A stretch of DNA of 64,000 bases from a bacterium (GCA_029565685.1 JAKQNR010000032.1:62001-126000); one strand, 5' to 3'; positions 33,702 to 42,897 are shown, counted from the first letter of the stretch. The notes: a model not told the origin generated them from the letters alone. Program-made: numbers and translations.

Positions 33702-35417
33702 TTGAACAAAGTAACTTTGACTATAGACGGACGAAGCGTGACGGTGCCGGAGGGAACGACCGTCCTGGATGCAGCGGAGAGAATCAACATCACGATTCCG
33801 CGATTGTGTCATCATCCGGATTTAAACCCGGTGTCCGCCTGCCGCATTTGCGTGGTGGAGGTAAAGGGCGACCGGCTGCTGCGCACCGCCTGTTCCTGGA
33901 AAGTGCAGGAGGGCATGGAGGTGAGCACCAATTCCAAAGTGGTGCGCGATTCGCGTAAGATGGCCATGGAGCTGTTGTTGTCCCGCCATCCGATGCGCTG
34001 CACCGAATGTGTGCGTAACGGAAGCTGCGAGCTGCGCGCCTGTGCCGATCAGCTGGGCATCCGCGAAATCAGCTTTGAATATCATCAACGTCAGGGCGGC
34101 CTGGATACCTCAAGCCCATCCATCGTCCGCGATCCTTCCAAATGCATTCTCTGCCGCCGTTGTGTGCAGACCTGCGCCATGGTGCAGAGCGTCAGCGCTC
34201 TCGGCATGGAAGGCCGTGGTTACGAGGTGTGGGTGGACACGCCGTTCGCCCAAGGCATGGCGGATGTGCCGTGCGTGGCCTGCGGCCAGTGCATTGACCG
34301 CTGTCCCGTAGCTGCACTGTATGAGAACAGCCACATTGACCGCGTCTGGCGTGCGTTGGATGATCCCAACCTGCATGTAGTGGTTCAGACCGCGCCGGCG
34401 GTGCGCGTGGCCGTGGGCGAAGAATTCGGCCTTCCGGCCGGCGCCCTGGTAACCGACAAACTGGTGGCCGGACTGCGTCGCCTGGGATTTGATAAAGTGT
34501 TCGATACCGACTTTACCGCCGACCTTACCATCATGGAAGAGGGCCATGAGCTTTTGAGCAGGATCAAGAATGGCGGCAAACTGCCGATGTTGACCTCCTG
34601 CAGCCCTGGTTGGATCAATTTTATCGAACACTTTTTCCCAACGCTGCTGCCGCATGTCTCCAGCTGCAAGTCTCCTCAGCAGATGTTCGGCGCTCTGGCC
34701 AAGACCTATTACGCGGAAAAGCACGGCATTGACCCCAAAGCCCTTTATGTGGTTTCGGTCATGCCCTGCACCGCGAAAAAGTGGGAGAGCGGACGGCCGG
34801 AAATGACCTCCAGCGGTTTCCAGGATGTCGATGCGGTGCTGACCACCCGCGAACTGGCGACCATGATGAAACAGGTGGGCATCGATCTGCCCAACCTGCC
34901 GGAGGAAGAGTACGATGCGCCTCTCGGCATCTCTACCGGTGCGGCAGTGATCTTTGGCGCCACAGGCGGCGTGATGGAGGCCGCCCTGCGTACCGTGTAT
35001 GAGGTGGTGACGAAAAAGCCGCTGGAAAATGTCGATATTACGGCAGTGCGCGGCCTGGAGGGTGTAAGGGAGGCTGAAGTCGATCTTGACGGCGTTAAAG
35101 TTAGGGCGGCAGTGGCCAATGGCTTGGCCAATGCCCGCAAGCTGATGGACAAGATCGTCGCCGGAGAGGCTGATTATCATTTTATCGAGATCATGGCCTG
35201 TCCGGGCGGATGCATAGGCGGCGGCGGTCAACCGATTCCCACCTCTGCAGAGATCAGGAAAAAGAGAGCTGAGGCGATTTACAAGGCCGATCGCGGTCTC
35301 AAGATTCGTAAATCTCATGAGAACCCGGCGATCCAGCAGCTGTACAAAGAGTACCTGGGCGAGCCCAACAGCCACCGGGCGCATGAGCTGCTGCACACCC
35401 ATTACACGGCCAAGTGA
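33702..35417 (+). CDS. hndD: Catalytic subunit of the second [FeFe]-hydrogenase (HndD/HydA-like)
   Basis: The 571-residue protein shares the full domain order of the first HydA: [2Fe-2S] (Cys36, 47, 50, 64), His-Cys3 site (RHPMRCTECVRNGSC), two [4Fe-4S] clusters and the H-cluster domain. H-cluster motifs are TSCSPGW (Cys300, Ser301), MPCTAKKWE (Cys356) and EIMACPGGCIGGGGQP. The start is TTG, eight bases after GGGAGG, an unusual but well-spaced start. A strong terminator follows. It is most likely the H2-evolving or H2-oxidising partner of the three preceding genes. Confidence 0.93.
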   Translation: MNKVTLTIDGRSVTVPEGTTVLDAAERINITIPRLCHHPDLNPVSACRICVVEVKGDRLLRTACSWKVQEGMEVSTNSKVVRDSRKMAMELLLSRHPMRCTECVRNGSCELRACADQLGIREISFEYHQRQGGLDTSSPSIVRDPSKCILCRRCVQTCAMVQSVSALGMEGRGYEVWVDTPFAQGMADVPCVACGQCIDRCPVAALYENSHIDRVWRALDDPNLHVVVQTAPAVRVAVGEEFGLPAGALVTDKLVAGLRRLGFDKVFDTDFTADLTIMEEGHELLSRIKNGGKLPMLTSCSPGWINFIEHFFPTLLPHVSSCKSPQQMFGALAKTYYAEKHGIDPKALYVVSVMPCTAKKWESGRPEMTSSGFQDVDAVLTTRELATMMKQVGIDLPNLPEEEYDAPLGISTGAAVIFGATGGVMEAALRTVYEVVTKKPLENVDITAVRGLEGVREAEVDLDGVKVRAAVANGLANARKLMDKIVAGEADYHFIEIMACPGGCIGGGGQPIPTSAEIRKKRAEAIYKADRGLKIRKSHENPAIQQLYKEYLGEPNSHRAHELLHTHYTAK

Positions 35418-35460
35418 TCGCCCGTCGCCGTCAGCCATTAAGAACCTTTTTCTTTGCGTA

Positions 35461-35495
35461 CGGCCCGGGACAAAGCTGTCCCGGGCCGGCTTTTT
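35461..35495 (+). terminator. Strong terminator closing the hydrogenase locus
   Basis: A 12-base perfect stem (35461-35472 with 35477-35488, core GGCCCGGGACA) around AAGC is followed by GCTTTTT, 44 bases after the last hydrogenase gene. Confidence 0.92.
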
Positions 35496-35540
35496 AAACC
35501 TGCCGTAGCTGGCGGCGCTTCTTTTTTATGCCGATTCTGC

Positions 35541-35569
35541 TTGCAATAATTGCCTTTTTTTAATATTAT
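35541..35569 (+). promoter_or_regulatory. Candidate promoter of buk-ptb
   Basis: TTGCAA (35541-35546), 17 bases, TATTAT (35564-35569) gives a start near 35576, about 115 bases before the preferred buk start. Confidence 0.45.
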
Positions 35570-35690
35570 TAACTGCGCAAACCAGCTTTGTCGTCGAAAG
35601 ATTCTATTCTGTGGTTACAGGCGTTGATCGGCAAGCGCCCAGTCGGACGGGCCGGCGCCAGGAATGTCGTCGCCTTTTACGAGAACAGAC

Positions 35691-36767
35691 ATGAACCTCT
35701 CCGCTGAACCACTCATCCTCGTCATCAATCCCGGTTCCACCTCCACCAAAGTCGCTCTATTCCGCGGCCGCCATAAACTCACCGAAGAAACGCTCCGGCA
35801 TACGCGGGATCAACTGGCCCGTTTTTCAGGTCTTTGGGATCAGTTCGATTTTCGTTTAAGCGCTGTGCAGGCGTTTCTCTCCAGGCAGAATCTTCCCGCG
35901 TTCTCGCTGCAGGCGGTGGTGGGTCGTGGCGGCTTGCTCAAACCGGTCAGCCGCGGCACCTATGAGGTAAATCCTGCCATGATCGCTGATGCGCGCCAAG
36001 GCGTACAGGGGGAGCATGTCGCCAATCTCGGTTGTGCCCTTGCTCTGGAGATCAGCAAGCTGTACGGAGGCCGGCCGTTGGTTGTGGATCCGGTGTCGGT
36101 GGATGAGTTTGATGCTCTGGCGCGCTATTCCGGTCATCCTCTTCTGCCTCGCCGATCGCTCGCGCATACGTTGAATCTGCGCGCCGCTTCCCTCTGGGCT
36201 GCTGAAAAACTGGAACTGGATCCGCAGACGTGCAATTTTGTGGTCGCCCATCTGGGAGGCGGATTTTCCATCGCGCCGATCCGCAGAGGACGCATCATCG
36301 ATGTCAACGACGCCTCCAGCGGTGGTCCATTTTCTCCGGACCGCACCGGCAGCCTGCCGCTGCAGCCTTTTATCGATCTGGTTTTTTCCGGCAGCTATGA
36401 TAAAGCGGCTGTGAAGAAGATGGTGATGGGCGAAGGGGGGCTGGCGGCCTACCTTGGCACGACGGATGCAGTGGAAATCGAAGAGCGGATTCAGCGGGGC
36501 GATGCCAAGGCGAAAGAGGTGTACCAGGCGATGGCCTATCAGATCGCTAAGGAGATCGGCGCCATGGCCACGGTGCTGTGCGGCGACGTGGCGGCGGTGG
36601 TGCTGACCGGCGGTCTGGTTCATTCGTCTTTTCTCATCCAAGAGATCAGCCGGAGGGTTCGCTTTATCGCCCAAGTGATCCTGTTGCCCGGCGAACTAGA
36701 GATGGAGGCGATGGCCGAGGGCGCCTGGCGCGTGTTGACAGGGCAGGAGCAGGCGCTATCCTACTGA
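35691..36767 (+). CDS. buk: Butyrate kinase
   Basis: The ~358-residue acetate/butyrate kinase-family enzyme transfers phosphate between butyryl (or branched acyl) phosphate and ADP. The phosphate-binding INPGSTSTKVALF opens the protein (about 11-23). VGRGGLLKPV, AHLGGGFSI, NDASSGGPFSPDRTG and LTGGLVHS follow as in Buk. An upstream ATG at 35664 is in frame, but its AGGA is too close; starting at 35691 gives the usual N-terminus. It is followed 28 bases later by ptb. No butyryl-CoA synthesis genes are nearby, so branched-chain or other acyl substrates are possible. Confidence 0.9.
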   Translation: MNLSAEPLILVINPGSTSTKVALFRGRHKLTEETLRHTRDQLARFSGLWDQFDFRLSAVQAFLSRQNLPAFSLQAVVGRGGLLKPVSRGTYEVNPAMIADARQGVQGEHVANLGCALALEISKLYGGRPLVVDPVSVDEFDALARYSGHPLLPRRSLAHTLNLRAASLWAAEKLELDPQTCNFVVAHLGGGFSIAPIRRGRIIDVNDASSGGPFSPDRTGSLPLQPFIDLVFSGSYDKAAVKKMVMGEGGLAAYLGTTDAVEIEERIQRGDAKAKEVYQAMAYQIAKEIGAMATVLCGDVAAVVLTGGLVHSSFLIQEISRRVRFIAQVILLPGELEMEAMAEGAWRVLTGQEQALSY

Positions 36768-36795
36768 TGCGGTGCATTCTATCAAGGGGAACGAT

Positions 36796-37713
36796 ATGAT
36801 CACCTGTATGGACGATCTGTTGCAGGCAAGTCGCAAGGGCGAATCGGTGCGAGTGGCGGTGGCTGCGGCGGATGACGAAGCCGCGCTCAGCGCCATGATC
36901 GCCGCCGCTTCGCTGCGGATCAGCACGCCCCTGCTTTTCGGTGATGAAAAGAAAATCACCACGCTGTTGGCAAAGCTGGAGGGCGGCGCCGAAACCTCTT
37001 TTGAGATCCGCCATGTGTCTGATGAATCTGCAGCCGCGGTCCAGGCGGTGACCGCTATCCGCAAAGGCGAGGCGCAGATCCTGCTGAAGGGCAAAATGAA
37101 AACCGCGCATTTGCTCAAAGCGGTCCTGGATTCTGAAAATGGATTGCGCCTGAACCGTCTGCTCAGCGATGTTTTTCTTTTTGAAAATGTGCACCGAACC
37201 GGCCGGCGGTTGATGATCATCACCGATGGGGGAGTGACCTTGAAGCCGGATCTGAAGCAAAAGATCGAAATCATCGAAAACGCGGTTTTTGTCATGCATA
37301 CGCTGGGCATCGCTTTGCCTAAAGTGGCGCTGCTGTCCGCGGTTGAAACTGTAAATCCCAGCCTGCCCAGCACGTTAGACGCTGCGGTCCTTACCAAGAT
37401 GAATCATCGCGGTCAGATCAAGGGATGCATTATCGACGGACCGTTGGCGTTGGACAACGCTGTTTCTCCATCAGCGGCCAGAACCAAGGAGCTTCATACG
37501 CCCATCGCCGGACAGGCGGATATTCTGGTCTGTCCGGATATCGAATCCGCCAATATGCTGGCCAAGAGCACCTGCTACTTTGCCGGCTTTAGGTTGGGCC
37601 ATGTAATAGTCGGCGCCGCTGCACCGGTTTTGATTCCGTCGCGGGCGGATAATGCAGACAGCAAATTGCTCTCAGTGGCGCTGGGTAAATTGGTCGGGAA
37701 ATACACTGCCTGA
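36796..37713 (+). CDS. ptb: Phosphate butyryltransferase
   Basis: The ~305-residue acyl-CoA:phosphate acyltransferase pairs with Buk to make ATP from acyl-CoA. Family segments include LLKGKMKTAHLLKAVL, ITDGGVTLKPDLKQK, VNPSLPSTLDAAVL, IDGPLALDNAVS and CPDIESANMLAKSTCYF. The ATG at 36796 follows an AAGGGGA; an in-frame ATG at 36772 is less well supported. A terminator lies about 60 bases after the stop. Confidence 0.92.
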   Translation: MITCMDDLLQASRKGESVRVAVAAADDEAALSAMIAAASLRISTPLLFGDEKKITTLLAKLEGGAETSFEIRHVSDESAAAVQAVTAIRKGEAQILLKGKMKTAHLLKAVLDSENGLRLNRLLSDVFLFENVHRTGRRLMIITDGGVTLKPDLKQKIEIIENAVFVMHTLGIALPKVALLSAVETVNPSLPSTLDAAVLTKMNHRGQIKGCIIDGPLALDNAVSPSAARTKELHTPIAGQADILVCPDIESANMLAKSTCYFAGFRLGHVIVGAAAPVLIPSRADNADSKLLSVALGKLVGKYTA

Positions 37714-37772
37714 GATTGCGCGGTGCGTCAAGCCGTCTGCGCCTCGGGGTGAAAACGGCGCTTTCATCTTTC

Positions 37773-37806
37773 GCGCCTGGTGGGCTGGTCCTCCAGGCGC
37801 TTTTTT
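37773..37806 (+). terminator. Terminator of buk-ptb
   Basis: GCGCCTGG pairs with CCAGGCGC over a 12-base loop and is followed by TTTTTTAT. Confidence 0.75.
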
Positions 37807-37830
37807 ATATCCGCGCCGTCATCTTAATGC

Positions 37831-37859
37831 TTGATTATCTTTATTTGTTTTAGTATACT
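37831..37859 (+). promoter_or_regulatory. Sigma-70-type promoter of the NagB/PIG-L gene
   Basis: TTGATT (37831-37836), 17 bases, TATACT (37854-37859) puts the start near 37866, about 40 bases before the ATG at 37906. This also shows that the longer open frame beginning at 37831 is not the real start. Confidence 0.72.
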
Positions 37860-37905
37860 ATTCTTTCTTATTCGAACCATCATGACCTTATCGGTTGGAG
37901 CCTAT

Positions 37906-40263
37906 ATGACAAAACGGCCGTTGATCCCTGAATCCAGAGTGGAGCAGGTCGCTCTGCAACGGTCTGGACGACAGTTTATCTATCCCCCTATCGAAAAGAT
38001 ACCTGTCATTGAAGTGGACAATTTTCCCGCTCTGGGCAAATTGACCGCTTTGCGCTTTCTCGAGTGGGTCCAGAGCAATCCCGAAGGAATCGTTTCCCTG
38101 CCGACCGGCAAAACGCCTGAGCATTTTATCAAGTGGGTGATGCACTATCTGCAAAAATGGAATGATAAGGAGGTGCAGAAGGATCTGGAAACAAACGGCG
38201 TTGATCCGGCGCACCGGCCGCGGATGGATCACTTGCGGTTTGTTCAGATCGACGAATTCTATCCGATCAATCCTGCGCAGACCAACAGCTTTGCCCACTA
38301 TATTCAGACGTTTTACATTCGGGGATTCGGCCTGAGCAGCCAGAAGGCGTTGCTGCTGAATGCCTGGTCCACCGGCATGCCACCGGGGATGACGCCTGAT
38401 CAGGTGTTCCCCAACGAAACGGTGGATCTGAGCTTGCGCATCCGCCATGGTAAAAACCATCTGGAAATATTGCAGCGTGAAGTCATCGAGCGGGTGGATG
38501 AATATTGTACGGACTATGAAAGACAGATCCGTGATTCGGGAGGCATCGGCTTTTTTCTCGGCGGCATCGGTCCGGACGGCCACATCGGATTCAACGTCAG
38601 CGGCAGTGATCACTTTTCCACCACCCGCTTGACCGCCACCAACTATGAGACCCAGGCTGCCGCGGCCGGAGATCTGGGCGGCATCGAGGTCGCCCGCCGC
38701 CGGCTGGTGATCACCATCGGGCTCAGCACTATCACCTACAATCCCGATGGAGTGGCGATCATCATCGCGGCCGGTGAGGCGAAGGCCAAGGTGATTCAGA
38801 ATGCGGTGGAGGCGCCTGCCTCCAACCTGTATCCGGCGACTGTGCTGCACAAACTGAAAAACGCCCGTTTCTACATCACCAAAGGCGCGGGCAAATTGTT
38901 GATCGAGCGGCGGTATGAGGACGTCACCCGCATGGACCCGGTGCCAGAGGCTGAGATCGATCATATCGTCATCGATCTGGCCCGGCATCAGCACAAGCGT
39001 CTGTCGTCGCTGGATCAAAAAGATTTCGCCGCGATCCGTTCCTCCGACTGGATATGGACCAAAAGCGGCAAGACCGTAGCCAAGTTGACCGCTCAGGTGG
39101 TGGAGCGGCTGACGCAAAAGATCGAGGACGGCCTCAAAGCCATCGAGGGGGAATCCTTTTTGCACACCGCGCCCCATCATGACGACATCATTCTGGGCTA
39201 TTGGGCCTATGTGCTGCACCTGGTGCGATCGCCGCTCAACTCGCATCATGTCGCATATATGACCAGCGGATTCAACGCGGTCACTAATTTTTATGTGCAG
39301 CAGCAACTGGAGAATCTGCAACGCTTCATCACTGCACCGTCCTTTAAAAGTTTGATGGAGGAAGGGTATTTCGAGGCGAACAATGAGAGCGGACGCAATC
39401 GGGATGTCTATCAGTTTCTCGACGGAGTGGCTGCGCACAGCAAACATATGCAGCAGGAGGGCGAAGCGCGGCGACTGCTGCGGAATCTGATCTTTATTTT
39501 CGAAGAAAATGATTTGTCGCAGCTGCGCAATCGCATCTCCGAGCTGATTCTCTATTTTAAAAGCCAGTATCCGGGCAAGAAAGATCTTCCCTACATTCAG
39601 CAGTTGAAAGGCATGTTGCGTGAATGGGAATCGGATTTGAAATGGGGACACCTGGGATTTAACGCCTCTCACGTGCACCACCTGCGTCTGGGCTTTTACA
39701 AAGGGGAGATCTTTACCGAATCGCCGCAGATGGACCGGGATGTCGCTCCGCTCCTCGCCTTGATGAAGCAGGTCAAACCGACGATCGTCACCGTCGCTCT
39801 GGATCCTGAAGGCAGCGGTCCGGACACGCATTACAAGGTGCTGCAGACGGTCTCGCAGGCGCTGCGCGTCTATCAGGCGGAAGAAAAACCGGACAAGCTG
39901 GAGGTGTGGGGCTACCGCAACGTGTGGTACCGATTTCATCCCTCGGAGGTCACAACGCTGGTCCCGGTGTCGTTGAATTCCATGGCGGTGATGGAGGCCG
40001 CGTTTGAGACCTGTTTCGGCTCACAGCGGGAGGCCTCTTTTCCCAGCTATGAATTGGACGGCCCTTTTTCCAGACTCTCGCGAAAGATTTTGGTGGAGCA
40101 ATATCAGGACATCAAATATTGTCTGGGACGCGAGTTTTTCAACGACAGTAAGCAGCTTCGCCTGCGTGCCTCTCATGGCATGGTATATTTGAAAAAGATG
40201 ACGGTGAACGAGTTTTTCCAGACGTCGCGCGAGCTGAAAAAAAGTACGGAGAATATCGAATAG
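37906..40263 (+). CDS. NagB-like glucosamine-6-phosphate deaminase fused to PIG-L-like deacetylase domain
   Basis: This ~785-residue fusion has an N-terminal NagB-type sugar-phosphate isomerase domain (about 1-370) with LPTGKTPEHF, QIDEFYPI and GGIGPDGHIGFN. A C-terminal PIG-L/LmbE-type domain (about 395-780) has the zinc-site start TAPHHDDIILGYW. NagB turns glucosamine-6-phosphate into fructose-6-phosphate; PIG-L proteins deacetylate N-acetylglucosamine conjugates. One polypeptide could therefore do deacetylation and deamination in amino-sugar breakdown. The Glu that follows FN in classical NagB (FNEP) is not conserved (FNVSG). A GGAG six bases before ATG 37906 sets the start. Confidence 0.86.
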   Translation: MTKRPLIPESRVEQVALQRSGRQFIYPPIEKIPVIEVDNFPALGKLTALRFLEWVQSNPEGIVSLPTGKTPEHFIKWVMHYLQKWNDKEVQKDLETNGVDPAHRPRMDHLRFVQIDEFYPINPAQTNSFAHYIQTFYIRGFGLSSQKALLLNAWSTGMPPGMTPDQVFPNETVDLSLRIRHGKNHLEILQREVIERVDEYCTDYERQIRDSGGIGFFLGGIGPDGHIGFNVSGSDHFSTTRLTATNYETQAAAAGDLGGIEVARRRLVITIGLSTITYNPDGVAIIIAAGEAKAKVIQNAVEAPASNLYPATVLHKLKNARFYITKGAGKLLIERRYEDVTRMDPVPEAEIDHIVIDLARHQHKRLSSLDQKDFAAIRSSDWIWTKSGKTVAKLTAQVVERLTQKIEDGLKAIEGESFLHTAPHHDDIILGYWAYVLHLVRSPLNSHHVAYMTSGFNAVTNFYVQQQLENLQRFITAPSFKSLMEEGYFEANNESGRNRDVYQFLDGVAAHSKHMQQEGEARRLLRNLIFIFEENDLSQLRNRISELILYFKSQYPGKKDLPYIQQLKGMLREWESDLKWGHLGFNASHVHHLRLGFYKGEIFTESPQMDRDVAPLLALMKQVKPTIVTVALDPEGSGPDTHYKVLQTVSQALRVYQAEEKPDKLEVWGYRNVWYRFHPSEVTTLVPVSLNSMAVMEAAFETCFGSQREASFPSYELDGPFSRLSRKILVEQYQDIKYCLGREFFNDSKQLRLRASHGMVYLKKMTVNEFFQTSRELKKSTENIE

Positions 40264-40317
40264 ATTGCGGCCCGATGTGATCTGTGGATGCGCTCGATCC
40301 GAAAGGCTCACGCAGAT

Positions 40318-40779
40318 TTATCGCAGCGAGTTCAGATGCCAGACGGACAGACCCAGGGGGAAGAGCTCGCCCAACCGCGGGAAATAGCCGACCGTGAACT
40401 GCGCTTCATCCATCAGATGGGCATGCGGACGATACGCGACCCCGAGCGTCGCGACGCCGTAAGGCGTCCAGCGTATTCGGTGGTGAAACCGGTGCGGCAG
40501 AACCTCCACACCAGCGCCCAGTAAGGGCTGCCAGCAGGTCCCGGTTTTGTCAGCCTGAAAGGCGTGCAGGCCGAATGCTGCCGGCTTGCCGTCGGTCCCC
40601 AGATAGACGCGCAGACGCAGCCAGGATGAGGAACTCAGGGTGCGCTGAAAGGCAAAGTTGATCAAAATTTTTTTATGTAAAGTGACTCCGACGCCCACCA
40701 GGTGATCCCTTCCATTGAGAAAGGTCGGCAGCAAGAGTCCCAGGAGAAGCCAGTGGCTTTTCCGAATGCGTTGTGTCAT
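40318..40779 (-). CDS. Small exported protein, possibly outer-membrane beta-barrel
   Basis: The 153-residue protein begins with a signal peptide (about 1-23, WLLLGLLLPTFLNG) and continues with alternating amphipathic strands (VGVGVTLHKKILINFAF, WLRLRVYLG, YGVATLGVAYR) that fit a small barrel. No family is recognised. It is convergent with the NagB/PIG-L gene and divergent from the symporter gene. No clear ribosome site is seen, so the start is uncertain. Confidence 0.55.
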   Translation of the reverse strand: MTQRIRKSHWLLLGLLLPTFLNGRDHLVGVGVTLHKKILINFAFQRTLSSSSWLRLRVYLGTDGKPAAFGLHAFQADKTGTCWQPLLGAGVEVLPHRFHHRIRWTPYGVATLGVAYRPHAHLMDEAQFTVGYFPRLGELFPLGLSVWHLNSLR

Positions 40780-40858
40780 GGCTTAATTTACTACAATCCT
40801 TGAAAGATACAACTAGATTCTCGGCCGGACTGCTCCGGTTGAGAGAGGAGGTAGACCT

Positions 40859-42481
40859 ATGGTTCATTTTTCCGGGCTGGATTACTTTTGGTCCATCGCC
40901 TACATTCTCCTGACCGTTTTTTCCGGCGTGCTGTTCTACCGGCTGGGAAAACGATCCGGAGCGGACTTTTTTCTCGCCGGCCGCGGTTTGCCCTGGTGGT
41001 TGCCGGCCACGTCCAATTTCGCTACCCATACCGCCACGGATACGCCCATGTGGTTTTCCGGCTGGGTGTACCGATCCGGCATGTACGGCATCTGGGGCTC
41101 TCTGTTTGCCGGTTGGTGCGCCATCAGCGCGTTCGTTTCCACCCGTATTTTCCGCCGCTCCCTCGCCAGCACTCAGGCCGAATGGCAGACCCTGCGCTTC
41201 AGCGGCCTGCCGGCCGAGCTGATGCGCGGCTGGATGGCCGGCTGGCAGGTGGCGCTGAATATGTTCATCGCCGGCTGGGTCGGCATCGCCATGGGCAATG
41301 TCTGCGCCTGGGCGTTCAACTGGCCCATCTGGTACGGATTGGTCATCTTTTCTACTCTGTGCGCCATCTATGCGATGACCTCGGGCTTTTGGGGAGTGAT
41401 CATCGCGGATGTGCAACAGGGCATCACCATGCTGTTCATCATCATTCTGGTGAGCATCTGGGCGGCCATGGCTGCCGGCGGTCCCACTGCTATTGTGGAA
41501 AAAATTCAGGCGCTCAACCGGCCGGAGATGCTCAATCCATTTCATTTCACCGGGTTTGTGACCGGAGATTATCCGCTGCTGTGGCTTATCACCATGATCA
41601 TCGTACCCTTTTTCGGCGGTTTCGGCATGGCTACTCACAGCGACTGGTTCGTGGAAGCGCAGCGCATCCAATCAGCGGACACCATTAAATCCGCGTCCTA
41701 CAGCATCTGGTCGGGCGCAGCGGCGGTGATCGTCCGCAACTCGATCTGGGTTATTGCGGTGCTTGCCTTCTTCGTTCTCAATCCCTACATGACTGACGAA
41801 TCACAATATCAGCTGGCCTGGTTCCGTATGGGTTTTGAGTATTTCCCTCCCGGTCTGGTGGGTTTCTTTTTCGCCGCCATCTTGGCCATACACTTTTCCA
41901 CCGTATCGGGGATTTTAAATCTCGGCGCCATGTATGCCACCCGCGATCTCTACAACCATTACATCAATCCCAAAGCCACGGATAAGCAAATTGTGCGTAT
42001 GGGGCGCCTGTGGACCTTGCTCGTGCTGCTGGGGTCCTTTTTCTTCGGTATGATGATCGGCAAGGATGTGACCAAGTGGTTGTTCTTTGCTTTATGGCTG
42101 ATGACCGCCGGCACTTGGTTGCCCAATATTCTCCAGGTCATCTGGTGGCGCTTTAACGGCTGGGGCTATCTATCCGCCTGGGTCGCCAATCTGGGCATCT
42201 GCTGGTTGGTGGTATGGATTCTGCCCGCCTTTGGGATTCTGCCCGATTTGAAAGATTTTCAGCAGTTCTGGTTGCTTATGGTTTTGGTCGCCCTGGTATA
42301 TCTTCCGGTAACCTTTTTGACCAAGCCGGATGACATGGACCGATTGGTCAAAGTCTACGTGCAAACCCGCCCCATCGGCTTTTGGGGCCCGGTGCGGCGC
42401 GAGGCGGAACGCCGCGGTTTGCTGCAAAAAAAGGAAGAGATCGATCTGCGGGCGGAACAAGAAGCAAGAAAGGAGGGCTGA
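40859..42481 (+). CDS. Sodium:solute symporter (SSS family)
   Basis: The 540-residue inner-membrane protein has about 13 hydrophobic helices and SSS-family traits: an early DFFLAGRGLPWW segment, Na+-site-type residues in the first helices, and HFSTVSGILNLGAMYATRDLY late in the protein. The cytoplasmic tail is charged. It would import a sugar, inositol or carboxylate with Na+. The gene starts a cluster with three small membrane-protein genes and an IMPase-like gene, all overlapping or nearly touching. A GAGAGGAGG site precedes the ATG. Confidence 0.9.
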   Translation: MVHFSGLDYFWSIAYILLTVFSGVLFYRLGKRSGADFFLAGRGLPWWLPATSNFATHTATDTPMWFSGWVYRSGMYGIWGSLFAGWCAISAFVSTRIFRRSLASTQAEWQTLRFSGLPAELMRGWMAGWQVALNMFIAGWVGIAMGNVCAWAFNWPIWYGLVIFSTLCAIYAMTSGFWGVIIADVQQGITMLFIIILVSIWAAMAAGGPTAIVEKIQALNRPEMLNPFHFTGFVTGDYPLLWLITMIIVPFFGGFGMATHSDWFVEAQRIQSADTIKSASYSIWSGAAAVIVRNSIWVIAVLAFFVLNPYMTDESQYQLAWFRMGFEYFPPGLVGFFFAAILAIHFSTVSGILNLGAMYATRDLYNHYINPKATDKQIVRMGRLWTLLVLLGSFFFGMMIGKDVTKWLFFALWLMTAGTWLPNILQVIWWRFNGWGYLSAWVANLGICWLVVWILPAFGILPDLKDFQQFWLLMVLVALVYLPVTFLTKPDDMDRLVKVYVQTRPIGFWGPVRREAERRGLLQKKEEIDLRAEQEARKEG

Positions 42482-42482
42482 C

Positions 42483-42779
42483 ATGGCCTGGGTGAAACGA
42501 AAATGGTTGCCGCACGAGGCCGACGAATGGACCAAGGAGGATTGGATCGCCATCGTCCTGTCGCCGCTGAGCTATATTTTTATCACTTTTGGCTTGGCGT
42601 TGAGCCTCTTTTTGCTGCCGTCCGGTTTTATCATGCTCGCCATCGGACTGGTGATCACCGTTTTTATGTTCTGGGTTATCGACCCGAAATTAAGCTCTAT
42701 TTCCAAAGAGTACGAGCGGAAACAGCATAAGTACCTGGATGACCTGGAACAAATCCAGCGCTGGGAGGAACAGAAATGA
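42483..42779 (+). CDS. Small two-helix membrane protein beside the symporter
   Basis: The 98-residue protein has two membrane helices (about 25-65, IVLSPLSYIFITFGLALSLF and GFIMLAIGLVITVFMFWVI) and a charged, probably coiled-coil tail (KEYERKQHKYLDDLEQIQ). It starts one base after the symporter stop. No family is recognised; position suggests a symporter accessory subunit. Confidence 0.75.
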   Translation: MAWVKRKWLPHEADEWTKEDWIAIVLSPLSYIFITFGLALSLFLLPSGFIMLAIGLVITVFMFWVIDPKLSSISKEYERKQHKYLDDLEQIQRWEEQK

Positions 42780-42895
42780 ACCAAAATCTGATCGTCGTCA
42801 TCGGCATGACCGTCATCTATTTTTTCTCTTTGTCAGGTCTGATTTTTGCCTACATTTATTACAAAAAAAATAAAAAAATGAGCAAAGAGGGCTAA
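42776..42895 (+). CDS. 39-residue single-helix membrane microprotein
   Basis: This short frame starts at an ATG overlapping the previous stop (ATGA). It encodes one hydrophobic helix (LIVVIGMTVIYFFSLSGLIF) followed by a Lys-rich tail (YYKKNKKMSKEG), giving an inside-positive orientation. The tight overlaps on both sides, and its place between transporter-linked genes, support it as real. Function unknown, possibly a transporter-stabilising peptide. Confidence 0.68.
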   Translation: MNQNLIVVIGMTVIYFFSLSGLIFAYIYYKKNKKMSKEG

Positions 42896-42897
42896 CC

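Noticed and set aside
37831..37905. Longer N-terminus for the NagB/PIG-L fusion
   Set aside because: The would-be TTG start is the -35 box of a good promoter; the GGAG-preceded ATG at 37906 gives a normal N-terminus.
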